Below are positions 27,719 through 39,100 of a stretch of 64,000 nucleotides of DNA, one piece after another. Below the pieces are notes generated by a model. The model worked only from the letters and a program-made list of their open reading frames with translations. It did no database searches and was not told the DNA's origin. The stretch is from Tubiluchus corallicola (taxonomy: Eukaryota > Priapulida > Priapulimorpha > Priapulimorphida > Tubiluchidae): NCBI GenBank assembly GCA_030141605.1, contig JAQGDQ010000020.1, forward strand, positions 682,001 through 746,000, read 5' to 3'. Position numbers and translations under genes: made by a program. The stretch's first letter is position 1. Each line of letters begins with the position of its first letter.

Positions 27719-30700
27719 AATGGCAAATTTGCAAGACGTCAAAGTAAAAGACTCGATTACTATTTGTCAAATCAATATAAACAATATGTCAGATAGATCG
27801 AGGTTAGCTTTAGACAATTACGCAAACAGTATGTCTTTTGATGTGGTGGCAGTACAGGAAACGAAAATCACTAAAAATTTACAGCCAAAATTAACAAATT
27901 ACAAAGGTTATTTCAAAGAAGGCGTGAGCAATTACTCTGGTGGAGTAGCCTTGTATATAAAAGAAAATATTGCTAGTAACATGTTGTACTTATCAGATGC
28001 AAGCGATTCAGATTTAGATGTTGTATGGGTTATCTTAAATACGCCGCATACTAAAATGTTAATAGGATCTGTATATATAAAACCAAATTCACCTGAACAA
28101 ATGAGAAAATGGTTATTAATGTACAAGAAAGCAGCTTCTTTCGGCAGTAAACACGGTATATACAGTATTGCGGCTATAGGCGATCTAAACGCCCGTAATA
28201 TTCTCTGGGATAGGATTGACAATGAACATGGCATACAACTTCACAACTTCGTAAATCAGGCCAATGGTGAGCACGTCATTATTACGCCAAACGAACCCAC
28301 ATTCAGTTCTGCAACAGGTTCTAGTACGATTGATGTTATATTAGCTATCCAAAACTTTTCTGCCCAACTTTGTCAGCAATATGTAGAGAAAGATACAGAG
28401 CTCTTTTCGGGAGCACCCCAAATGGGCCACTTTGTTGTTATAAGTAAAATTAAATGTAAACTATCGGAAAGTGATAAAGTAGTTCGTTGTGTGTACGATT
28501 TTAAGAATAGTGATTGGTACAGATGGTCAGGTGTTCTGGAACGTAAAGTAAGAGAACAATTTCATGAACTAAATCAACTTATTCAGGCCAAAGATGTTCA
28601 GAGTGCTTGGGTACAGCTCCGAAAGGTCATAGAAAATGCAAACGAAGAAGCACTAAATAAGAAAATGATAACAAAATTTAGCAAACCTTTCTGGTCTAGT
28701 CAGTTAACAAAATTAAGTAATAAAGTGAGGCTTTGCAGGAAAAATTACCTGCAGATGTCCAATTACGAAAACAAGCAATCTTATGTGGAAGCCAAGTCAG
28801 AGTTTAGTGACGCGCTGCATTTAGAAATGAATAAGTGGATTGACAAAAATACTGAAAACTTAAATGTAGCACAAGGTAAGGAGTTCTGGAAAACATATAA
28901 ACGCGTTTTTGAAACTAAATCCAGTAACGAAATAGAAAGCCTAAAAGTGCAGGGTAAAGATTACGTAAGTGATGATGACAAAAGTAAACTCATGTACAAA
29001 ACATTTTTAGTGGAGAACATATAAATCCTAATTCATTTGATAATGCATGGTTTGAAGAAATCGAAGAAATTGTTGACCAGCAAATTGATCAACAAATAGC
29101 TGTGGAGCATACATGGCTAAATGATAAATTTAACATGAGGGAACTAAATAATGCGATAAAAAGTGTTAAAACAAATAACACGAGCATAGACATTCATGGG
29201 TTTCATCCACTAATGATAAAAAACATGGGATTTTGGGCTAAAGCCACCTTTCTCAATATAGTCAACATTTGCTTAGGCAGCAATATTTGGCCATGGAATG
29301 ACTCAAAGGTTACATTTATAAAAAAAATGGCAAGTCCGATTATAGTGACCCTAATAATTATAGACCTATCAGCATTACCTCCTACTATGGAAAACTAGCA
29401 GAAAAGCTTGTTGAAAATCGTGTAAGACAATTTTGTAATGCATATGACATTATTGATGATGAGCAAGAAGGCTTCAGGCCCAGACACAGTACAGTACGCT
29501 ACTTGGTCAGGCTTATTTCTAACCTGACTAGAACAAATTTACTTAAAACAAGCTGCATTGCAATTCTTTGCGACTTTCAAAAAGCTTTCGATAGTGTTTG
29601 GATAAAGGGGCTATTGTACAAGTTGTATCAATATGGTATTAAAGGAAACATGTTGTGTCTTATTAGTACATTTTTAAAAAATAGGAATATTGTTTTACGT
29701 ATTAATGGTCACACATCTCCAAAGTACAATTGTCAGTTGGGTCTCCCACAAGGTTCCGTTTTGTCACCATTACTGTTTTTGTTGTATGTTATTGACATGT
29801 TTGAATCAATAGATGATGAAGTAAGCTGTGGAAAATTTAAATATGCAGATGATGGTTCTTTGCTAATCGCAGCTGACACAAACTATGAATGTTATTTAAA
29901 AGCACAAAAATGTTGTGATAAACTGTACACTTGGTGTAAGAAGTGGCGGATGAACATAAACTGTGCCAAAAACAAAACTGAAGCCATTTTGTACAAGAAC
30001 TCAAAAATTTTGAATTGGGAACCAGATCCACCAAACCTCAAGTTTGGAAATAATCCTATTGATTATGTAAGAAAAAGCAAAGTGCTGGGTGTCACAGTGG
30101 ACAATCAATTAAATTTTAACACTCACGTGCTAGATACCAGGAAAAGGGCGTGGAAAACATGGCACCAGATAAAGCAGTTTTGTTTCCGGCACAAAGGTTT
30201 GCATATGAAGACAATTTTGAGACTTTTTAATATCATGGTACTTCCAACGATTTTGTACGCCTCGATAGCATGGTTAGCAAAGAACATCACGGCTTTTGAT
30301 GATATACTATATGATATGTTAAAAACGGCAACAGGAGTAGGTTTTAATCCTCCAAGAATTGAAACTGAATTAATTACAGGACTACCATCAATGGATGTTA
30401 TTTATTCTGTTTTATCTGTTAAGTCAGTATTGAAATTACTTACTTTACCTGCAGATGACTTAGTCAGAAAAGAACTAATTAAGGCGGATGAGAATTACAT
30501 CAGTGCTGAATATTGGAACCATTTCCTGGCAGAACACCTAAATAAGACTAGATTATTCTTAAAAACCATTAAAGGTCTAAACGCAAATCGAAATGAAATG
30601 TTACAGTCAATTCCACAAGACAATTTAAAATACACAAAGAAAGAATGTCAAAAATTCCTAGAGTTTCTATGGAAAAGAAAACTGTTGCTGGAAACCAGTT

Positions 30701-31088
30701 AGCTGGAAACCCTTTGGAAGAAGTTAAAGTTTGTGCAAAACCTTTAGATCTGCAAATAACAAGAAATGAACGTGTTATTGAAACCATTGCTTTCAACTTA
30801 TTATTAGGGAGAGGTTGTAATGAATTTAGCAATAGAATCGGTCTGATAGAAGCTGATATGTGTAAATGCAATGCAAACAGCCAAACGCCAGAACATATAA
30901 TTTTTAACTGTCCTCTAATAAAAGACGAACTCAGAAGGAAACTTGAAACTGCACTCCCATCTAGGCAACTTAAGGATATATACAGAATAAGAAGTAGAAA
31001 TGCTATTAATGCGTTTGTAGAAATTGTTAAAAATGCTAAAGAGGAAAATATAGCCGAAAAAACGTGGAGTTTATTTTTAAAAATGTGA
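27711..31088 (+). pseudogene. LINE ORF2: APE endonuclease, reverse transcriptase, zinc knuckle; three frameshifts
   Basis: The ATG at 27,711 lies inside the last codons of ORF1; a second in-frame ATG with better context is at 27,720. Endonuclease motifs are visible: Q-I-N-I-N (N22), V-Q-E-T-K (E50), V-Y-I-K-P (Y122), G-D-L-N-A (D158, N160) and S-T-I-D. The final SDH motif reads M-G-H. The frame shifts at a T run (29,004-29,008) and again at an 8-A run (29,320-29,327). The RT then shows N-Y-R-P-I-S, F-Q-K-A-F-D-S, G-L-P-Q-G-S-V-L-S-P and Y-A-D-D (29,842-29,853), so its catalytic residues are intact. A third shift lies between about 30,640 and 30,700, after which C-K-C...H-I-I-F-N-C forms the C-terminal knuckle. 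ORF2 proteins nick the target and reverse transcribe the element RNA there. No RNase H domain is seen. Confidence 0.88.
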
Positions 31089-31380
31089 AGTCCAGTCACT
31101 GTCATTTTATATAATTAGATTGCTACCCGTCAATGAAAATATAAAAGTAAGAGTTATTTATAAAATTAGGTAAATATAAATTTAAATGTAAATCTAGCTA
31201 TGTTGCCTCTAGTTGTTGATATGTTTTTGTATATAAGCGTTTTACTGTTATCATAGTCACAAATGATATTAAAAGGGATAATTGTAATTATTTTCCAACT
31301 TATTATAATCATGTTCATACTGGTCCCTGCAAATAGAGGGAATTTATGTATATTATGTATGTATTTATGTTAATATATAT

Positions 31381-31411
31381 AATAAAATAGAGTTGTAATA
31401 ATAATAAAAAA
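31381..31411 (+). terminator. LINE polyadenylation signal and TAA/A-rich tail
   Basis: AATAAA at 31,381-31,386 is followed within 10 bases by TAA units and a short A run that ends at the junction with the TC microsatellite. A short-repeat 3' tail is usual for Jockey/I/R1-type LINEs. Confidence 0.7.
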
Positions 31412-31430
31412 TCTCTCTCTCTCTCTCTCT

Positions 31431-31466
<36 letters not shown>
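31412..31466. repeat. (TC)n followed by (TA)n, 3' flank of the LINE
   Basis: About 19 bp of TC units directly follow the LINE tail, then about 32 bp of TA units. The TC run has the same phase and strand as the long array at the 5' side, as expected if the LINE interrupted a single microsatellite. Confidence 0.9.
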
Positions 31467-31468
<2 letters not shown>

Positions 31469-34400
31469 TATTTTCAATGCCGTGAGCAATGTCTAGGGGT
31501 CAGTGAATTGTTATAAAAATTATTAAGAAAAAACAACTTTAGATCCGTGACAGATGAAAACGTAAATCATAAACGGAACCATGAGTCATTTATGCAACAG
31601 TTACAACTAAAACACAGGGTGGTACACAACCTTTTGCGTTGGAACAAAAATAAGTAGTACACCTAATTATTGTTCAGGGAATATGCCATCAAAATATGGT
31701 AAAAGCCTATTAGATATAGCACAGCCTACAATAATGAAAAGGTGACTGGAGTAGGGACTCGAAGAACTCAAGGCCCTCCAACACATAAGTTTAGTTGAAT
31801 ACTGACCATGGCTTATTTTTGTCATCTTTTAGTTTTATCTCTTATCATTCATCTTCCACTTTGTCTTTCGGGATAGCTAATTTGTTAACGGGTTTGAGGT
31901 CCGGTGAACTTCCAAGCCATTTAGGTCAATCGATAAATTACTCCCAGCATTTTTAGGTCAGTGCTCCGTTCGTACCCTCCAAATTACGTGAAAGACCAGA
32001 TTGTGTGAAGACACGCGAGGTTTCCATACTATGTTCTAAAGGCATAATAGATTCTCTATTATTTCTGCAATCCTTTGACGTAATAAATTATTCTGTATAT
32101 CTGTACCCCCGTACTCATTGCACTCATCGCGTATAAGTAAATTTCATATACAGCTACCCGAGGATAAAGCTACAGAGTAATAGCATATTTCAAAACACAC
32201 TCCGTCTATTTGAAAAATATTATCAATTGTCTAAACTTCAGGATATAAATTGGAAAGTTTCACAAATATCTTGAACCAAAACACCAACTGGATCGTCAGC
32301 AGCTCTGGTGGGAGTTGGGGATGTTGCTTAGGAAGGATGACCCATGCCTGTCTGGGAAGATACGTTGGCGATTAAGGCGGCATACAAGATAGGGGGCGAC
32401 TAGTCCGTTGCTCGGCTGCCTTCTTCCCCCTGCACACGACCAGGTACTCAGTTAAGGGTGAGTAGGCTTAGGAAAAGCGATCAGAAAGTTCTGATTAGGT
32501 GGTAAATAATGGTACTCTCGCACACCTTATCCTGTAATAATAGTCACAGCCGGGGCGAAATGATAATTAAAGACGTGTACCTTATAAGCATTTCTGATAT
32601 CACCAATCCTGGCATCCTGGTTATGCGGTGCTGACAAGCAATGTGCGTATCTTTTTAATGCTGGCCAGTATTTAGCCTTTGTATTTTTCCGTTTTGTAGC
32701 AACCCAACCCGTTCGTCAAACCGGGGCTACGTTTATCTGCATAATTGCAACTCATTTATCAATTACACAGAAGCAGTTCGCGTTTTACATGCATGCATTA
32801 GCAGTAATTAACATACAGCCAAATTGTCTATTAATTTCTTTATGAAAACGCTTTATTATATTTAACCAATCATCCAGTCAGCTCGGCAAAATAATTTGTT
32901 TAGCGTTCAGCTTTTATGAAAAGTAAAATGAGCAATGAGCTAGACTTTTAAAAACATAAAATGAAGCCTAGTGTCATTATACCACTCTAATTACAGCCAA
33001 ACTGGAAGCCAAAATTATACTACTTAATATATGTACATGTACGCCTATAAGCGTGTAATGCATCATAAGGCTAGTTTTATAAAAAAAATTATTTCTTAAT
33101 TAACAAACCAACCTCACGGGACGACAGTCAGCTCGTTTTTAATAAAAAAGTTAGTTCACTAATTTATTGTTTCTGGAGAACAGCATTTCGTTGCTGGTTA
33201 AATGATCATGATTCCATCCATTTACTAATATACATCTACAGGTTAATGAAAATTACGGATTTTCCAAGAAACAGCTTATATAATGTTTATGATATAGAAA
33301 ATACCTTTTGCCATTTTTTAAATTATTTTCAAGCGCACCAAACTGTATACATATACAAGCTGACGGTGCAGCATCTTGTTACATTTATCATGTTCCCTGC
33401 TCCTAACAGGAATTCCTCTAGAGTTTCAATACCACCACTATGAAGCTCATGAATTGATCGTACCGCAATATACAAGTACAAATCAAAGCTTAAAAATGTA
33501 GACCTTGGTCTACTCCAGCAAAGTTCGCAGAACAAAAACGAGTAATAAATACAGACCCGATCAAACTACACATTCTAAATTTAATAACTATTATTCCATT
33601 AATCGTGTCATAAATTTTTCATGATTATTTACATACACTTTTTGACGTTCACAATAAAATATGCACACGTACCCATACATGAAATATACTGCATAAGACG
33701 AAAACTACTCAAGTCATCCTTAAAAACGAATCAGGTAAATTAAAATGAAAAACAGCAATTATTAGTTTGACTATACACTACCGTACTGGTTAAGAAAAAA
33801 AACAAATCATAACTGAATTACGCAAATATTACCAGCAATTCAGTATCAAAAACTCCAAACACAAAACAAGAAAATATTATAAACGGACTAGTTCCAAGTT
33901 GTGAACTGATAGCTAAACACATATGCATGTCCAGAAAGTCAAACTGCAAATTACTTTCTTTTTAGATAAAAAACTGAAGATTCGCGTAAGTTAAAAGCAA
34001 ATTTTCTGCACATAGCAGTTTCACGTTCACACAGTGCAGCTGCGTCTAGTTAAATTAACCTTCGGTGAGAACGTGACTAGCTTCTTTAGTTAGTTAAATA
34101 TGACCTTCACGTGATCTCCTGAATAAGAAACTAAATTAGCACCCAAGGTGAATCAATTCTGCAGTCAACCGTTACTCATGAAAAAATAGCATGCAGTTAT
34201 AGAAATGATAGTTTTGCTTCTTTCGTAATAACAGGCATTACTTTAATAATAAGCAGTAACTAGAAACCATTAGAGAAGGAATGGACTGTCATAAATAAGT
34301 GCTAAGGACCAATATTGCAGTCAAAAACAACGCCATAAATACATTGCACCATTATATAGATACAAGCATTGCGTATCTATTACAGACACTGTTTTTACTC

Positions 34401-35535
34401 GGCTCAGATTCGCTGGTGAATCAATTTTATACCTTTATGCAAACTACGGGGAAAACAGGATGACACGCTGTATATATTTCTTAATGATACTGTTGTGATA
34501 TGCAGCAATTTTACTTTAACAGTTTGGTTAATGTCTTACTAAACTTCCCACTGTATGGAATGGATTATTGAGAAGCAGTACGAAATTCGCATGTTATGTA
34601 AACCGGGCTGGATTGTTTGTGATAAGCAATGGATTCACATGGTTGTAAACATTTAATAGGTTAAATGTGTATTGTTCATTTCCTCTTTTGTTGCTGTTAT
34701 TTCTTTGAGTGGATTTATACTCGCTACCTATGTTCCTGTACATGTATTATGAATATACGCTTTATGCATATGTCCATGTAATAAATGCCACAGTATGTCA
34801 CGACCTGATCTATTTGCATGTAATGTTTTGAACCTTCATAAAGAACAAAGCTTCCCTCAGCGCAGTAATCAGTAGATGCTGACATATTCAATAAGAGAAC
34901 ACGATATAATTCGTCACTATGACTAGCTGATTTGAGCAAACAACCTTTGTTTTTAACTGTGATATTATTTCTACTAAACTCTCCTGACACATAACCCTAA
35001 TAACAGATATTACATAGGGCTATAAAACTTCTTTATGTTGTGCTTTTCAGTTAGCATTAATAACTGGGTATTACTGTGTAGTGCATAAAAACAGTATAAA
35101 TTTTGTTTAAATTTACAATTAATAACTTCTAAATAACTTATTCATCCTTATCTCTCGCACAATATTATAGTTAAAATGGATTTGTGTGTTATAAATAAAT
35201 GCTAAACACCAACCATTATCGCAAACAAAAACAAATTTCTATGCTTGAAACACTGTTAGCACGATCCAAAAATCCAACATACATAGTTAACTGCAGTGAG
35301 GTGTGTTCTGTTTTCTAGATCACTTAGACGATTGGAGTCTAAAAAGCCCATTGCTGCTGAGCCTTTAACCCAATTGCCCACTAATATGCTTTTAGTTAAT
35401 TGGTCCATAAGTCTCGATCCCAGTCAAATCCCTATCATGTCAGTCACTAGTATAACTGGCTATTAAACAAACATGCTAGATATAGGTATGACATAAATCA
35501 AAGTATAAGAAAAAATCATTCTGCACTGAATATTG
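31467..35535. other. Intergenic DNA, no gene recognised
   Basis: No domain, splice-supported exon or transposon hallmark is recognised. A locally less AT-rich stretch at 32,290-32,420 has no readable protein similarity. This region lies beyond the 3' end of the ABCB6-type gene and may include part of its 3' UTR. Confidence 0.45.
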
Positions 35536-35689
35536 AGTTAACAATGAACAACTTAAACAACATCAACTGCAGATAAAATACAAATTTACTGATCTTATAA
35601 TGAGACTGTGTTTAAAGATTTGTTTATACAACTAATGAGTTTGTATTTTATCTACAGTTGGTGTTATTTACATTAGTCTTTGTTACTGT
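35536..35689. repeat. Long imperfect inverted repeat (about 50-bp arms)
   Basis: The left arm (35,536-35,586) and the reverse complement of the right arm (35,638-35,689) share a core caactgYagataaaatacaaa plus scattered matches outward, including aaca near the outer ends. About 51 bp separate them. It could be a small MITE, or a hairpin in the 3' UTR or downstream region of the ABCB6-type transcript on the minus strand. Confidence 0.7.
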
Positions 35690-35753
35690 CAATCTAGATT
35701 TGCAGAGTCACACTTTTCTGCATATTTTAGTGACAATTTGGACAAAAGACAAT

Positions 35754-35759
35754 TTTAAT
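35754..35759 (-). terminator. Possible polyadenylation signal of the ABCB6-type gene
   Basis: On the minus strand an ATTAAA hexamer lies about 190 bases downstream of the stop codon. It is the nearest plausible signal I noticed, but in AT-rich DNA such hexamers are common, so this is weak. Confidence 0.25.
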
Positions 35760-35945
35760 AAATTGGCAACAGTAAAGATGATAACAAGCAGCTATTAACT
35801 ACATCTATTTACAAACTATACAGGCAAACATAATAGTATCTCATAAGAATGATAATCCAATTCAATTCTTCCATCATCACTATCACCATCATCAAACATC
35901 CTAATAATTATCACATGAATACAAATATCTAATTTTCATCTAATA

Positions 35946-36159
35946 TTAACTTTGACTGCCAGCAGATGGCCCGTTGGTTTCATCATCACCGAGGTTTATA
36001 AGAACATCTTCTGAAGATTCTTTATGTTTTTGTTGCTGTTCTTGCCACATACTGCCGTAAGCTCCATTTTGTAGTAATAATTCATCGTGCCTCCCTCGCT
36101 CAATAATTTCCCCCTCTCGCAATACCAGTATTAAATCTGCATGTATTATAGTTGATAGT
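35946..36159 (-). CDS. ABCB6: ABCB6-type coding exon 20 (residues 785-855, stop TAA)
   Basis: Acceptor TTTGCAG. Encodes [18 protein letters not shown] and Y-G-S-M-W-Q-E-Q, then a hydrophilic tail ending S-Q-S and TAA. Confidence 0.97.
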
Positions 36160-39100
36160 CTGCAAATGAGGTTAAAATGAGAGAGAATCAATATTTCTTT
36201 ACTAAAGTGACCAACAGCAGTCAGTCAACTTATCCAACTTTACTGCATTTTAAAATAATAAAAGTTGTTGGAGTCTTGCCTATGTTGTCAGCTGCTGGTT
36301 CGGCAACTCTAAGAGAAATTGTGTTAGGGATAATTAAGAAACTCAAACAACATTTCAATAATTTATAATACCTGTACAAAAGGTATAATACTTAATGTTT
36401 CAGTAAGTAAACTATTATATACACAAGTGCATTTACAGAAATTCATTCAAAACATCACGCTCGTATAAGCCACAACGATACCTTTTTCAGGCATCAAAAA
36501 ATTGAATTCGTGACAATGAAATTATATTAGTGTTAAGAATAATAAATCAGAGAAAGCCTAAATGACATTATAGCAGGTATTACTGATTAAGTCTCCCTCT
36601 CAAATTTTCTGTCAAAAAATGCTCACACAAATCAGCTGGCTGCATGACTTTATCTGGTCTTAATTTTTCTGTCATCTAACAATCTTTTAACACAAGGAGA
36701 CAATAAATTACAATTACAATACTTTTCTATCACTTTTTTGTTTTTTGGTTCAAGGTTAGAGTACCTCTCATCACACATCATTCGAAAAAGTTACGACAGA
36801 GTTAGATAACTCACAAATCCATGTATTCTAATACTAAAGCTCAATGATGTAGATCACCAGTACCATAGATACTATCCATTCTGATGGAGATACATTCTAA
36901 ATACAATGCGGACGTCTCAAGAAATGTCCACAAGTCTTTACTAATTTATTTTAATTATCCTTTACTTATCTTTAAATGAAAGTCCAGGCTTGTTCAAAAA
37001 CTTTGCAAATGTAGCCTATTAAATATTAGGGAAAACAGCAGCCATACTAAATGTAAGAGTAAAACAAAAATTAGCCTTCCCAGCAAAAAATCACTGACAA
37101 CTGTGTTATACCTGTGAGCCACTACCAAAGTGGTTCTTCCTGCGCAAACCCTTGCTAAAGACGACTGAATTGCTCGCTCAGTTTTAGTATCCAAAGCAGA
37201 TGTTGCCTGTCAAATATGCATATGAATTAATCAAAAAACTAGACAAGATACTCACAGTCAAAATATCACACCACTAGTTCATTAAATATCATTAAGCACT
37301 ATACTATATTTACTATTTACTTTTTACTTTTAATTAACAAATACCCAACAATAAAGAAATGGAAAAGGAACAGAGGGATTTTATTTATACAGTGAAAACT
37401 TGCAAAATATACCTGTTCACATAGTGAAGACTGCAATCTGGTGTATGATATGTATGAAAGTAGTGACCATTGTATCAGCTAAAGCTATTCAGACAGTTAA
37501 AACAGTGACTAATGCATAACACTGCTATTTACAAAGTGAAAACTGTGATTATTCCCACAGCGAAAACTGCTAATGGTGCACAATATGAATATTAATATAA
37601 TCGTGTTATTAATGTGCCTTTGCCTCCCAGCAAAAACAGTATATAGTGGTACTATTTGTAAACACATCGATATTCAAGTCGTGATTTATTTTCGAGATTA
37701 TTTGTATTCACACACTGCTATGGAACAACAATGAATTATGAATAAAAGTGATCTGTGAATACTGTTTTGGTAGCACAGCATACATTGCTAAGCCTTTGTT
37801 TAGCTAAGTAATTAAATAATGTCAGTATTGTCGTTTGTACCATACAGTGTTGTACTGTGAACTATGCCTTACACTACTATTCCTAAATATAATTTGAAAT
37901 TTTTTATTTGTAAGCTGTTTGCGAGCAACTATCGAAATTTAGAACTACTATTCATTTATGTTAATTTTTGCAATTCATAGGCTCAATTGTTTTTAAAAAA
38001 TAATACCTACATTAATAACTCCACAAAATTAGCCTAAATTAAGAACTCACATACATAGTACAGCAGTAATATAATATTATAAAACAAAATTTCACCCAGC
38101 AAATTAAAAACCTTGTTTCTTGAAATTATATTTAAAACAGCACATGTTCATACTTTCAATCTGAAATATTTGTTTGCCATCAGGATAACCAGTTTAAGAA
38201 CTATAGCTTACTAACTGCATAAATCATTTAATTTCAATCAATTTTTTGATGTCTACTTGCAATCATCACATGCTTCTAAAACTTTCCCTTCCACATAGAT
38301 AAGCATCCCTTTACTTTTCCAGTACAAAAACCAAAATGCTTGCAAGATGTTTTATATTTAAGTTGTTCATTATACAAAAGTTCAAAATGCTAACCATGAG
38401 ATAGACATTAACTTTTCTTACTTGTTCTACTCACTGCAATTAAAATTTTTTCGAGAGTTAATTGTGCTAATGTCAAAACCAAAGCTATCTTAGATAGTCA
38501 AAACTGTTAAATCTCAAGTAATAAGTGATTTTACTAAAATTAGGGAAAAAGTATAAGAAATCTTCACCTCATCAAGCAAGACAATCTGGGGAGCCTTCAG
38601 TATCGTCCTAGCAATGGCCACTCGTTGCTTTTCTCCACCACTCAGTTTTAACCCACGTTCTCCTACTGTTGTGTCATAACCTGTAACAAACAGTTTACAA
38701 CTATTATAACATACATGGATTTTCATCAATATTAAACCACTAAAACCACTGCCCTTCACAGGTGTGTACCATATTTTTCACCACATGAAATGTGCTTTTT
38801 TCCAGCAGAAAGTCAAAAACCATGCTAAAAGCAGCTTGGATCTTATTGAGGAGGCCTAATATAGACGACAACGCTATTGCTGCACTTATAACAGGCAAAT
38901 ATACTAATGGCAATTGACATGCGCACCTTTTATTGCAGGTTAAATGATTACAGATGAAGGTCAAGCTAAAAACCACTTTTAACTTTTAAATTATGTCTTA
39001 TACAACCGCTTCTATCATGCAAATATGAAATGACTAGAGCTCACAATCTTGTAACTTGATACACTAGCAGTTGTGCACTGGGTAGTGTGACTCAAAGAAA

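Noticed and set aside
36177-36368. 63-codon plus-strand frame overlapping the last ABCB6 intron
   Set aside because: Antisense shadow in intronic sequence with no similarity.
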